DNA of 64,000 nt from Amycolatopsis tucumanensis (GCF_021654135.1 NZ_JAKGSD010000012.1:107072-171071), one strand, 5' to 3'; positions 50,998-59,739 are shown, numbered from the stretch's first letter. The notes: generated from the letters alone by a model not told the origin. Made by a program: numbers and translations.

Positions 50998-51831
50998 GTG
51001 CCCACCGATCCCGAGGACCGCGCGCCGAAACCACGCGCGCTGATCGTCACCGTCTACGGCCTCTACGCCCGGGAGGCGGGCGGCTGGATGAGCGTCGCCT
51101 CGCTCATCCAGTTGCTGGCGCAGTGCGGGGTGGACGAGCCCTCGGTGCGCTCGTCGATCTTCCGCCTCAAGCGCCGGGGACTGCTGACCGCGGCGAAGGT
51201 CGGCGGGGTCGCCGGATACGAACTGTCCGACACCGCACGGGAAATCCTCGACGAAGGCGACCGCCGCATCTTCGAACGCCGCCGCGCCAGCGCCGACGAA
51301 GGCTGGCTGATGGTGGTGTTCAGCGTGCCGGAGTCCGAACGCGACAAACGCCACCAGCTGCGCTCCCGGCTGTCCTGGCTCGGGTTCGGGACCGTGTCGG
51401 CCGGGGTGTGGATCGCCCCGGCGCACCTGCTCGACGAGACCCGCGAAACCCTGGCCCGGCAAGGGCTGCAGGGCTACGTCGAGCTGTTCCGGGCCGATCA
51501 CGCGGGCTTCGCCGCGACCGCGGACCGCGTGCGCGACTGGTGGGACCTGGACCGCCTGCACGAGCTCTACGACGCGTTCCTCGCCCAGCACGGGCCGGTC
51601 CTGGCCGGTTACCGGCGGCGCCGCCGCATCGACGGCGCCCGCGCGTTCGCCGACTACGTCAGCGCGCTCACCGACTGGCGCCGCCTGCCCTACCTGGAAC
51701 CCGGGCTGCCGCTCGACGTGCTGCCGCCGGACTGGATCGGCATCCGGGCGGCGGACACCTTCTTCGAGCTGCGGCGCAGGCTGGCCGGTCCCGCGCACGA
51801 CTACGTCGAATCGCTGCGCGCGGCGGCCTGA
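50998..51831 (+). CDS. PaaX-family transcriptional regulator
   Basis: A 277-residue PaaX-type repressor. It has an N-terminal winged helix (LIVTVYGLYAREAG near residue 13, VDEPSVRSSIFRLKRRGLL near 43), a central ferredoxin-like domain (GWLMVVFSVPESER near 102) and a C-terminal helical domain. PaaX proteins are derepressed by aryl-CoA thioesters, which fits control of 2-aminobenzoyl-CoA genes. The GTG at 50998 is preferred, with TAAGCT at 50985-50990 as the -10 of a leaderless message. GTG 50944 is in frame and adds 18 residues, but overlaps the operator. Confidence 0.88.
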   Translation: MPTDPEDRAPKPRALIVTVYGLYAREAGGWMSVASLIQLLAQCGVDEPSVRSSIFRLKRRGLLTAAKVGGVAGYELSDTAREILDEGDRRIFERRRASADEGWLMVVFSVPESERDKRHQLRSRLSWLGFGTVSAGVWIAPAHLLDETRETLARQGLQGYVELFRADHAGFAATADRVRDWWDLDRLHELYDAFLAQHGPVLAGYRRRRRIDGARAFADYVSALTDWRRLPYLEPGLPLDVLPPDWIGIRAADTFFELRRRLAGPAHDYVESLRAAA

Positions 51832-51836
51832 CCGGC

Positions 51837-52229
51837 TCACACGACGGCGAAACCCTGCACCTCCACCAGCGCCTCGGCATCCCACAACCGGGACACCCCG
51901 ATCGCCGCCATGGCCGGGTAGTCGGTGCCGGCCAGGCGCCGCCACACCTCGCCGATCTCGCGGGCGTGCGCCCGGTAGGCGGCCAGATCGGTGGCGTAGA
52001 CGGTGAGGCTGACCAGCCGGTCCGGCGCGCCACCGGCGGCGCGGAGCGCGCCGAGCAGGTTCGACAGCGCCCGTTCGAACTGCTCGACCACGGTGCCACC
52101 GACGATCCGGCCATCGGCGTCGAGTGCGGTCTGCCCGGCCAGGAACACCGTGGTGCCGGTCGCGACCACCGCGTGGGAGAACCCCCGCGGCGGCGCCAGC
52201 TCCGGCGGATTCACCCGCTGCACGCTCAC
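51837..52229 (-). CDS. RidA-family protein (enamine/imine deaminase)
   Basis: A 130-residue YjgF/RidA-family protein with GFSHAVVATGTTVFLAGQTALDADG near residue 14 (key part FLAGQTALD), EQFERALSNL near 48 and a C-terminal LVEVQGFAVV. The Arg that binds the carboxylate in classical RidA (usually in the C-terminal ARV segment) is not obvious. It could hydrolyse the enamine formed after ring reduction of 2-aminobenzoyl-CoA and release ammonia. The GTG at 52229 overlaps the SDR stop (GTGA). It is the last gene of the operon, five bases from the convergent PaaX gene. Confidence 0.88.
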   Translation of the reverse strand: MSVQRVNPPELAPPRGFSHAVVATGTTVFLAGQTALDADGRIVGGTVVEQFERALSNLLGALRAAGGAPDRLVSLTVYATDLAAYRAHAREIGEVWRRLAGTDYPAMAAIGVSRLWDAEALVEVQGFAVV

Positions 52230-52972
52230 TGCACCGCACCTCCGTCCACCTGGATCGCCTGCCCGGTCACCGCGCCGGACCGCACGCAGAACCACACCGC
52301 CTCGGCCACCTCCTCCGGCTGGATCAGCCGGCCGATCGGCTGCTTGCGCGCCAAGGTCTCGCGCGCTTCCTCGGCGCTGCGCCCGGTCGTGGCCACGATG
52401 GTGGCGATCGTCTGCTCCGTCATCGGCGTGTCCACGTAGCCGGGGCAGACGGCGTTCACCGTCACGCCGGTGCGGGCCAGCTCCGCCGCCGCGGCGCGCA
52501 CCAGGCCCAGCACGCCGTGCTTGCTGGCGGTGTAGGCGGCGATGTAGGGCTCGCCGATCCGCGCGGCTGTGGACGCCATGACGACGATCCGCCCCCACCC
52601 CGCCGCGCGCATCGACGGCACCGACCGGCGCACGAACCGGAACGGCGCGGTCAGGTTGAGGTCCAGCATCCGCTGCCAGTCGGCGTCGGTGGTGCGCTCC
52701 AGGCGGGCGGAATGGCCCGCGCCGGCGTTGGCGACGAGGATCTCCACCGGACCCCATTGCTGTTCGATCTCGTGGTGGACGCGGTCGGCGGCGTCCGGGT
52801 CGGTGACGTCCGCGGGGATCACGTGCACCGGCCCGGCACACCCGGCGGCGGTTTCGTCGAGCTGCTCGCGGTTGCGCGCCACCAGCGCGACCCGGCAGCC
52901 TTCGGCGCTGAGCCGCCGCGCGATCGCGCGACCGATGCCCCGGCCGCCGCCCGTCACGAGCGCGACCCTCAC
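52226..52972 (-). CDS. SDR-family 3-hydroxyacyl-CoA dehydrogenase-like protein
   Basis: A 248-residue SDR with TGGGRGIGRA near residue 7, VARNREQ after beta-2, ANAGAGH near 83 and the full active site MASTAA with YTASK near 148. In this cluster it probably oxidises the hydroxyacyl-CoA formed by the crotonase. The GTG at 52972 overlaps the crotonase stop. A similar SDR type (HbaD or 2-hydroxycyclohexanecarboxyl-CoA dehydrogenase) acts in alicyclic acyl-CoA routes. Confidence 0.9.
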   Translation of the reverse strand: MRVALVTGGGRGIGRAIARRLSAEGCRVALVARNREQLDETAAGCAGPVHVIPADVTDPDAADRVHHEIEQQWGPVEILVANAGAGHSARLERTTDADWQRMLDLNLTAPFRFVRRSVPSMRAAGWGRIVVMASTAARIGEPYIAAYTASKHGVLGLVRAAAAELARTGVTVNAVCPGYVDTPMTEQTIATIVATTGRSAEEARETLARKQPIGRLIQPEEVAEAVWFCVRSGAVTGQAIQVDGGAVQ

Positions 52973-53799
52973 CGCCCCTCCCAGCGCGGCGGGCGGCGTT
53001 CGGTGAAGGCGGCGTGGAACTCGGCGTGGTCGCGGGTGGTCATCAGCAGGGCCTGGGTCATCGCGTCCAGTTCCATCGACGCCGAGATCGACATGTCCAG
53101 CTCGGCGGTCAGCAGCGACTTGGTCTGCGCGAGCGCCAGCGCCGGGCCGTCGGCGAGCCTGCGGGCCAGTTCGGTGACCGTGGCGTCCAGGTCGGCGTCG
53201 GCGACCAGCCGCGACACCAGGCCGTAGCGGTCGGCGGTCTCGGCGTCGATCGTGTCGCCGAGCATCAGCAGTTCGGTGGCCCGGCCCAGGCCGACCACGC
53301 GCGGCAGCAGGTAGGCCGCGCCCATGTCCCCACCGGACAGGCCGACCTTGGTGAACAGGAACGCGAACCGCCCGGAGGTGCTCACGACGCGGAAGTCGGA
53401 GGCGAGTGCGACGACGGCGCCGGCGCCGGCCGCGATGCCGTGGACGGCGGTGATGATCGGGATCGGGCACTCCCGCATGGCCCGGATCACCGCGCCGGTC
53501 ATCTTGGTGAACCGCATCAGGTCGCGTGGTTCCATCTTGATCAGCTCGCCGATGATCTCCTCGACGTCGCCGCCGCCGCAGAAACCCCGGCCCTCGCCGC
53601 GGATCACCAGCACCCGCACGTCCTGGTGGTGCGGCAGCTCGGCGAGCAGGTCGCGCAGGTCGGCGTAGCTTTCGAAGGTCAGCGGGTTGAGCTTCTCCGG
53701 CCGGTCCAGCGTCACCGTCGCCACCCCGTCGGCCTTGCCGAACCGGAAGTGCCGCCAGTCCTCGGTGAGCCGCGGCGAGGCGTGGAAGCGGTAGGTCAT
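52969..53799 (-). CDS. Crotonase-family protein with a PaaG-like acid
   Basis: A 276-residue crotonase with the oxyanion segments RGFCGGGDVEE near residue 71 and GIAAGAGAVVALASD near 121. Val and Lys occupy the two hydratase Glu positions. An Asp in KVGLSGGDMGAAYLLPR near 160 matches the single acid of PaaG-type isomerases. Isomerisation or ring-related chemistry on the acyl-CoA is therefore more likely than simple hydration. It is between the SDR and the acyl-CoA dehydrogenase genes, overlapping both. Confidence 0.88.
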   Translation of the reverse strand: MTYRFHASPRLTEDWRHFRFGKADGVATVTLDRPEKLNPLTFESYADLRDLLAELPHHQDVRVLVIRGEGRGFCGGGDVEEIIGELIKMEPRDLMRFTKMTGAVIRAMRECPIPIITAVHGIAAGAGAVVALASDFRVVSTSGRFAFLFTKVGLSGGDMGAAYLLPRVVGLGRATELLMLGDTIDAETADRYGLVSRLVADADLDATVTELARRLADGPALALAQTKSLLTAELDMSISASMELDAMTQALLMTTRDHAEFHAAFTERRPPRWEGR

Positions 53800-54944
53800 C
53801 GGGTGTACTCCCTGCCGATCAGGTTGCGCGCGATGATGGAACGCTGGACCTCGGAGGCGCCTTCGTAGATGCGCAGCGCCCGGACGTCGCGGTAGAGGTG
53901 TTCGAGCGGGTGCCCGTGCCGCAGGGCGGCCGCGCCGTGCAGCTGCACGCAGCCGTCGACGATCCGCTGCGCCGCCTCGGTGGCGTACAGCTTCGCCATG
54001 GCCGACCGCCGGGACTGCTGCTCCGGCTCGCCGCCGTCGTCGTAGGCGGCGGCCGCGGCGTAGACGAGCAGGCGGGCCGCTTCGAGTTCGGTGGCCAGGT
54101 CGGCGATGCGGTGCGCCACGGCCTGCTGGCTCGCCAACGGCGCGCCGTACACCTGGCGCTCGCGGACGTGGGTGACGGTCGCGTCGAGCGCCGCCTGCGC
54201 CATTCCCACCGCGAACGCGCCGACGCTGGGCCGGAACAGGTCCAGCGTGCGCATGGCGACGGCGAACCCGCGGTCGACCTCGCCGAGCACGGCGTCCGCG
54301 GGAACCCGGACGCCGTCGAACACCAGACGGCCGATCGGGTGCGGCGACAGCATGTCCAGCGGCTCGCCGGACAATCCCGCGCTGTCACCGGGGACGGCGA
54401 AGGCGGTGACCCCGCGCGCGCCGGCGTCGGGGGTGGTGCGGGCGAACACCGTGTAGATGTCGGCGTCGGGAGCGTTGGAAATCCACAGCTTTTCGCCGGT
54501 GAGCACCCAGCCATCGCCGTCGCGCTCGGCGCGCAGCTGCAGGGCCGCGGCGTCCGACCCCGCGCCGGCTTCGGTCAGCGCGAACGCGGCGACGGCCTCC
54601 CCGGAGATCACCGCGGGGATCCAGCGGGCCCGCAGCTCGGCCGAGCCGGACTGCAGGATCGGGTAGCTGCCCAGCCCCTGCAGGGCCAGCGCGGTCTCCG
54701 CCTCGGTGCTGATCTGGGCGATCGTCTCCCGCAGCAGGCACAACTGCACCGCGGCCGCGTCCGAGGGCTCGGCGCCCCCGCCGAACAGTCCCCGGAGCAA
54801 CCCCAGCTCCCCCAGGGTGCGGACGAGCTCCCGGTCCACCCGCCCGGTTCCACGCGGGGCGAGCTTCCCGGTGGCGGCGTCGCGCACCCAGCGCTGGTAC
54901 TCCCGCTGCTCGTCGCTGAGCCGGAACGCGGCAACCCCGGACAT
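53796..54944 (-). CDS. Acyl-CoA dehydrogenase
   Basis: A 382-residue acyl-CoA dehydrogenase with FALTEAGAGSDAAAL near residue 115, KLWISNAPDADI near 150, RQVYGAPLASQQAV near 268 and the C-terminal YEGASEVQRSIIARN whose Glu is the catalytic base. It is first in the four-gene operon and would desaturate the alicyclic acyl-CoA after the reductase step. It has a promoter of the same design as the ligase operon. Confidence 0.92.
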   Translation of the reverse strand: MSGVAAFRLSDEQREYQRWVRDAATGKLAPRGTGRVDRELVRTLGELGLLRGLFGGGAEPSDAAAVQLCLLRETIAQISTEAETALALQGLGSYPILQSGSAELRARWIPAVISGEAVAAFALTEAGAGSDAAALQLRAERDGDGWVLTGEKLWISNAPDADIYTVFARTTPDAGARGVTAFAVPGDSAGLSGEPLDMLSPHPIGRLVFDGVRVPADAVLGEVDRGFAVAMRTLDLFRPSVGAFAVGMAQAALDATVTHVRERQVYGAPLASQQAVAHRIADLATELEAARLLVYAAAAAYDDGGEPEQQSRRSAMAKLYATEAAQRIVDGCVQLHGAAALRHGHPLEHLYRDVRALRIYEGASEVQRSIIARNLIGREYTR

Positions 54945-54950
54945 GCTCCG

Positions 54951-54978
54951 AGACTAGCGCACTGGTGACGCTCGTCAA
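54951..54978 (-). promoter_or_regulatory. Leaderless promoter of the dehydrogenase operon with TGAC-N4-GTCA operator
   Basis: On the minus strand TTGACG (54973-54978), 16 bases, TAGTCT (54951-54956), then 6 bases to the ATG at 54944. The operator TGACGCTCGTCA (54966-54977) covers the -35, exactly as at 50945-50956. Confidence 0.68.
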
Positions 54979-55061
54979 GGATGCGCAACACTCCCGGCCG
55001 ATCAGAAATCCTCCGCCACGTCGTCAGTTCTGGTGACCCCCTCGTGGAAGGATTGACGACC

Positions 55062-56063
55062 ATGACCGACGCTCGACCGCCCGGCGCCGACGAGGCCACA
55101 TTCATCGCCGCGGCTCGTTCCGGCGATCCGGCGCGGTTCGCGCTCATCACCGAGCGCCACCGGCGTGAGCTGCTGGTGCACTGCTACCGGATGCTCGCCA
55201 ACTACGAGGACGCCCAGGACCTGACCCAGGAGACGTTCCTGCGCGCGTGGCACAAGCGGGAGTCGTTCCAGGGCCACGCCACGCCGCGGACCTGGCTGTA
55301 CCGGATCGCGACGAACGCCTGCCTCGACTTCCTGGACAAGCGCGACAACCGCACACCCGTGCCGTCCGGGCTGCCCGACTCCGAGCTGCCCTACCTGCAG
55401 CCCTACCCCGACTGGATGCTGCCCGAGGACCCGCAGGACGCGGCGGTGGCGCGGGAGACGATCGAGCTGGCGTTCATCGTCGCCGTCCAGCACCTGCCGC
55501 CGCGGCAGCGGGCGGTGTTCATCCTGCGCGACGTCCTCGGCTGGCCGGCGCCGAAGACCGCCGAGGCCCTCGACCTGACCGTCGCCTCGGTGACCAGCGC
55601 ACTGCAACGCGCCCGCGTGACCATGCGCACGCAGCTGCCCGGCCGCCGCCTCGACTGGCGCAGCCCCGCCACCCACGAGCTCTCCAGCGACGAACGCGGC
55701 GTGGTCCAGTCCTACATCGACGCCCACCAGCGCAACGACCTCGACGCGCTGACGTCCCTGCTGCGCGACGACCTGCGCTTCGCGATGCTCCCCGACCCGG
55801 GCACCGTGACCACGACAGCCAAGGACGCGGTGGACGGCTGGATCTCCGGCGGACTCTTCCAGCCCGGCCACGACGACTGGCGCGGCATCGCCACGACCGT
55901 CAACCGCATGCCCGCCGCCGCGCTCTACCTGCGCACCCCCGGGCACCCAGAACACCGGCTCTTCGCCATCGCGCTCCTGCACATCGTCGACGGCGAGATC
56001 GCCGAGCTCACCGGATTCGACGCCACCGGCACACCCTGGCTGGACCTGCCCCCGGCCCTGTGA
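55062..56063 (+). CDS. ECF sigma factor with SnoaL-like C-terminal domain (SigG type)
   Basis: A 333-residue extracytoplasmic-function sigma factor. Region 2 has YRMLANYEDAQDLTQETFLRAW (key DAQDLTQETF) near residue 45, and region 4 has LPPRQRAVFILRDVLGW and TVASVTSALQRAR near 145-185. From about residue 210 an NTF2/SnoaL-type domain follows, which in such sigma factors modulates activity instead of a separate anti-sigma. The PYLQPYPDWML linker recalls actinobacterial SigG. ATG 55062 has GGAAGGA upstream. I see no anti-sigma gene next to it. Confidence 0.88.
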   Translation: MTDARPPGADEATFIAAARSGDPARFALITERHRRELLVHCYRMLANYEDAQDLTQETFLRAWHKRESFQGHATPRTWLYRIATNACLDFLDKRDNRTPVPSGLPDSELPYLQPYPDWMLPEDPQDAAVARETIELAFIVAVQHLPPRQRAVFILRDVLGWPAPKTAEALDLTVASVTSALQRARVTMRTQLPGRRLDWRSPATHELSSDERGVVQSYIDAHQRNDLDALTSLLRDDLRFAMLPDPGTVTTTAKDAVDGWISGGLFQPGHDDWRGIATTVNRMPAAALYLRTPGHPEHRLFAIALLHIVDGEIAELTGFDATGTPWLDLPPAL

Positions 56064-56645
56064 TCACCTCGTCTCGTACCGGGTCAGCACCACACCGCCG
56101 GGAAACGTCCGGGTCTCCACCAGGCGCAGGTTCACCCAGCTGTCCAGCGCGGCGAAGAACGGCGTGCCGCCGCCGACCAGCACCGGATGAGTGACCAGCA
56201 CGTACTCGTCGATCAGCCCGGCCCGCATGGCCGCCCCGGCCAGGGTCGCGCCGCCGACGTCCATCGGGCCGGCGTCCGCGGCCTTGAGCCGGGTGATCTC
56301 GGTGACCGCGTCCCCGGTGACCAGGCGGGTGTTCCAGCCGACCTGGTCGATCGTCGAGGAGAACACCACCTTCGGCATGTCCCGCCAGCGGCGGGCGAAC
56401 TCGATCACCGCCGGTGTGGCCCCGGGCTGCACGTCGGCGGTCGGCCAGTGGGAACTCATCTCCTCCCACAGCTTGCGCCCGTACAGCGACAGGCCCGTCG
56501 CCGCCACCCGGTCGGACCACCACTGGAACAGCTCGTCGCCCGGCGACGAGTCCGGTCCCTCACCCCCACTCCAGCCCAGGTCGTCGCCCGGCGCGGCGAT
56601 GTAGCCGTCCACGGTCACGTTCATGGCAAAGGTCAGTTTCGGCAT
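56064..56645 (-). CDS. Dihydrofolate-reductase/RibD C-terminal-fold protein
   Basis: A 193-residue reductase-fold protein of the group annotated as dihydrofolate reductase family or RibD C-terminal. It has NVTVDGYIAAPGDDLGW near residue 9, LYGRKLWEEM near 54, KVVFSSTIDQVGWNTRL near 91, VGGATLAG near 130 and HPVLVGGGTPFF near 153. It may use NADPH. The substrate is unknown, and it is not the housekeeping folate enzyme. Its stop is directly adjacent to the sigma factor stop (tail to tail). Confidence 0.88.
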   Translation of the reverse strand: MPKLTFAMNVTVDGYIAAPGDDLGWSGGEGPDSSPGDELFQWWSDRVAATGLSLYGRKLWEEMSSHWPTADVQPGATPAVIEFARRWRDMPKVVFSSTIDQVGWNTRLVTGDAVTEITRLKAADAGPMDVGGATLAGAAMRAGLIDEYVLVTHPVLVGGGTPFFAALDSWVNLRLVETRTFPGGVVLTRYETR

Positions 56646-56723
56646 CGCGCCAGCCTCCCGTGAGTCTCACCGGTACAGACGGACGCGGCGCGGAAACCTC
56701 ATCGGTGCGCAGGCGGCCGGCCC

Positions 56724-57131
56724 TCACCCCCGGGTGATCTCCACGATCCCGCGGTCCGCGTCGAGGCGGAGGTGGTCGCCGGTGCGGATCACCGCGACCG
56801 GGTCCTGGTCGAGGTCGCTCAGCGTGGGGACCCGGGTGACGACGGCGCCCAGCGCGGCCTTCGTCGTGGTCACCGTGAAGATCATGCCTGCCGGGGCGGT
56901 GCCCAGCAGCCGGGTGGACTGGAAGAAACCCGACCAGCCGGACGACCCCTTCGCGCCGGGGAAGACCAGGATCTTCCCGGTGAAGCACACCCCGCACAGC
57001 TCGTGCCTACGCTCGATGATCGTGCCGGTGGCCGGGTCGATGCCGCCCCAGCCGGAGATCGTCTCGTGCGACACCAGCGCCTCGCCCTCGACCACGCCAG
57101 GCACGACCGTGCGGCCACGCAACGTGATCAC
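56724..57131 (-). CDS. Aconitase X small (swivel) subunit
   Basis: A 135-residue DUF126-type swivel domain of aconitase X. The loop FPGAKGSSGWSGFF near residue 58 corresponds to the catalytic Ser loop, and GTAPAGMIF and TGDHLRLDADRG follow. It pairs with the large subunit. Known two-subunit AcnX enzymes include cis-3-hydroxy-L-proline dehydratase and archaeal phosphomevalonate dehydratase. The GTG at 57131 overlaps the stop of the large-subunit gene, so both are made together. The substrate here is unknown. Confidence 0.9.
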   Translation of the reverse strand: MITLRGRTVVPGVVEGEALVSHETISGWGGIDPATGTIIERRHELCGVCFTGKILVFPGAKGSSGWSGFFQSTRLLGTAPAGMIFTVTTTKAALGAVVTRVPTLSDLDQDPVAVIRTGDHLRLDADRGIVEITRG

Positions 57132-58405
57132 CGCAGCCCTCCCCGCCAGCGCCCGGTGACCGCCGCGTCCACGCAGTCCTCCAGCGACCCGAACCACGCC
57201 TCGATGCCCAGGATCGCGGGCAGGTAGTGGGCCTGCTTGGCCGAGTCCGTGGCGAACACCTTCGTGCCCGGCGGCGCCACCCGTGACATCGCCGGGCACG
57301 AGTCGGCCAGCAGCTTGCCACCCGCCTTCTCGATCACGGCGGTGTAGCCGCTGCGGTCGGCCACCGCCTTGAGCGCCCGCGGCGCCATCATCCACAGCTG
57401 GGTGCCCGAGTGCAGGCGCTTGCCGTCCAGCGCCCGCGCCGCGGCGCGGATCTGGTCGATCGAGGCGTGCGGACAGCCCAGCAGCACGAAGTCGACGTCG
57501 GTGGACCGGCCCTGGTCGTTGAGCTTCTCGTAGATCGCCCGCCGCTCGCGGGGACCGTAGACGACGGCGTCCGGGACCGGGCCGTCGAAGGCCGCTTCCA
57601 CCGTCGGCGCCTCCGGGGTGATCCCGGGCAGGTGGTAGAGCTCCACGCCACCGGAGGACGCCGCCGCCGCGCCGAAGTGCTTGAGGTCCACCAGATCCGG
57701 ACGCGTGAACTCGCCCGTGACCACCGGCCGCTGGTCCTGCACCAGCTCCCCGGCGAAGTACCCGAGCATGCCCCAGTCGAGGAAGTCGCGCACCCCGGAT
57801 TCGACGCGGATGTGGTGGGTGCCGAACCGGTTCTCCGCGAGGTGGTTTCCCCAGCACGGGATCTTCCCGGTCAGCGACGCCGCGCCGGTGGACGTGCCGC
57901 CCTCGCAGTTGGTCCGGGCGCCCAGCACCGAGTTGCAGTACACCACCGCGGAGGACTCCATCCACGCGCAGTGCTCGCCGCGCACCGGCAGGTTGCCCAC
58001 CTGGTAGGGCGTGCAGGTGGCCAGGATGTTCACACCCCGGCGGCCGTAGAAGGCCTCGGCGTCGCTCTGCAGCTCCACGAACTCCTTCGGATACGGCACC
58101 ACGCCGGCCGAGTCCGGCCCGAAACCCTGCTGCAGCTGGCAGGTCGGCACCCGCATGTCCGGGATCTCGATGGCGTCGTCGCAGTCGAGGTTGAGCACGG
58201 CGAACGCCTTGTGCCAGCCGCCCTCGGCCACCAGCTTCGCCTTCAGCGGCGAGGGCTGGGTGCTGGTACCTGCCACGTTGCGGGTGTCGCACAGCCGCTG
58301 CGCGCCCAGCGCGTCGCCGTACCGGATGAGCAGGTCCATGGCGGCCGCGACGGCCGGGCCCTCGGCGCCGTCGCGCATGGCCTTCTCCTCGTCGGTGAGG
58401 ATCAC
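57128..58405 (-). CDS. Aconitase X large (catalytic) subunit
   Basis: A 425-residue AcnX catalytic domain. Cysteines that may hold the iron-sulfur cluster or metal lie in TCTPYQVGNLP near residue 131, CNSVLGARTNCEGG near 155 and LGCPHASIDQIR near 313. VAGTSTQPSP near residue 44 and WMMAPRALKAVAD near 343 are also family-like. AcnX enzymes dehydrate a 3-hydroxy acid or imino acid. The GTG at 58405 overlaps the transporter stop (GTGA). There is no proline racemase or cyclodeaminase gene nearby as is usual for hydroxyproline routes. Confidence 0.9.
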   Translation of the reverse strand: MILTDEEKAMRDGAEGPAVAAAMDLLIRYGDALGAQRLCDTRNVAGTSTQPSPLKAKLVAEGGWHKAFAVLNLDCDDAIEIPDMRVPTCQLQQGFGPDSAGVVPYPKEFVELQSDAEAFYGRRGVNILATCTPYQVGNLPVRGEHCAWMESSAVVYCNSVLGARTNCEGGTSTGAASLTGKIPCWGNHLAENRFGTHHIRVESGVRDFLDWGMLGYFAGELVQDQRPVVTGEFTRPDLVDLKHFGAAAASSGGVELYHLPGITPEAPTVEAAFDGPVPDAVVYGPRERRAIYEKLNDQGRSTDVDFVLLGCPHASIDQIRAAARALDGKRLHSGTQLWMMAPRALKAVADRSGYTAVIEKAGGKLLADSCPAMSRVAPPGTKVFATDSAKQAHYLPAILGIEAWFGSLEDCVDAAVTGRWRGGLR

Positions 58406-59739
58406 CGGACCACCTCGCTCGCGACGACGGGCGCGTGCTGCCCCACCGGGTTCGTCTCCGGCCCGCGCCGCACTGCCGCGAACATCAGCAGGCCGCCGAA
58501 CACGATCAGCACGATCGGGGTGAACTCGTACGGCATGATCGCGGACAACGCGAGCAGCCACACGGTGTAGAGGCCGGGCAGGATCAGGCCGAACATGTAG
58601 CCGATCCCGTACCCGCTGGCCCGCACCGAGGCGGGGAACCGCTCGTTGAGGTAGACCAGGATGACGCCCAGCGGCGCCGACGGCAGCACCTTCGCCACCA
58701 CCGCGATGAGCGCGATCAGCCACACCGGAGCGCCCGCCCGGGCGGCGACGACCAGCAGCGCGAACGCGCCGCCGACCACGAACGCCAGCACCAGCGCCCA
58801 CCGCATCAGCAGCGCCCGCCGCCCGAACCGCTGCCCGGCCGCGGCCAGCACCATGATCAGCACGATCGAGCAGACCGACCCGATGATCTCCACGGCCGAC
58901 GACAGCCGGGGGCTCTGGTCGAGCACCTGCACGAGCAGCGTCGGCAGGAACGACACCGACATCTGGGTGGCGAACCAGTAGCCGCAGGTGAACAGGAACA
59001 CGCTGAAGATCAGCGCCCGGTGCGCGGTGAACAGCTCGACCACCGGCTGACGGGCGCCCTGGCGGGCGGTGCGCGCGGAGTCGTCCTCGACGACGTGGCG
59101 GTAGTGCATCAGGTACGCCACCCCGAGCGCGAAGCCGAGGAAGAACGGGATCCGCCAGCCCCAGGAGAGGAAACCGCTGTGCGGGAGCACGTCGAGCATG
59201 CCGAGCAGAAGCGTGTTGATCACCAGGAACGACGCCGGGGCGCCGATGCCGATGAGACCGCCCACGCGACCGCGACGGCCGGGTGGCGCCTGTTCCAGCG
59301 CGAGCGGGATCGGTGCGGCGTACCCGCCGGCGAGGAAGATCCCGCCGATCAGCCGGAGCGCCGCGAACACAGCGATCGCGCCGTAGCCCCACGACCCGTA
59401 CCCGGGCAGCAGGCCGATCAGCAGGGTGACGATGGTGAAACCCCAGCCGCTGATCATGGTGACCGGCTTGCGGCCGATGCGGTCGGAGAGGTTGCCGAAG
59501 ATCACGCTGCCGATCGGGCGGCCGACCAGCCCGACCGTGAACAGCAGGGTGGTGAACGTGGCGCGCACCGACGCGGGCAGGTCGGGCGGCATGAAGTAGG
59601 CCATCGCGGCGGGCAGGACCAGCGCGGGCAGGTACACGTCGAAGCTGTCGACGAACATCGAGAACGCCCCGCCGCGGGCGGACCGTCGCTGGTCGGCTTC
59701 GCCGATGGCGGTGGACGGGGGAACTTCGGGCAGCGCCAT
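58402..59739 (-). CDS. MFS transporter (MHS/carboxylate type)
   Basis: A 445-residue 12-helix permease with SFDVYLPALVLPAAM near residue 30, the loop GNLSDRIGRKPVTM near 83, and GGIFLAGGYAAPIPLALEQAPPGRRG near 130 (core GGYAAPIPLALEQAP). It resembles MHS proton symporters for carboxylates. It is in the middle of the operon between the two dehydratase systems, so it probably imports their substrate. Confidence 0.9.
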   Translation of the reverse strand: MALPEVPPSTAIGEADQRRSARGGAFSMFVDSFDVYLPALVLPAAMAYFMPPDLPASVRATFTTLLFTVGLVGRPIGSVIFGNLSDRIGRKPVTMISGWGFTIVTLLIGLLPGYGSWGYGAIAVFAALRLIGGIFLAGGYAAPIPLALEQAPPGRRGRVGGLIGIGAPASFLVINTLLLGMLDVLPHSGFLSWGWRIPFFLGFALGVAYLMHYRHVVEDDSARTARQGARQPVVELFTAHRALIFSVFLFTCGYWFATQMSVSFLPTLLVQVLDQSPRLSSAVEIIGSVCSIVLIMVLAAAGQRFGRRALLMRWALVLAFVVGGAFALLVVAARAGAPVWLIALIAVVAKVLPSAPLGVILVYLNERFPASVRASGYGIGYMFGLILPGLYTVWLLALSAIMPYEFTPIVLIVFGGLLMFAAVRRGPETNPVGQHAPVVASEVVR

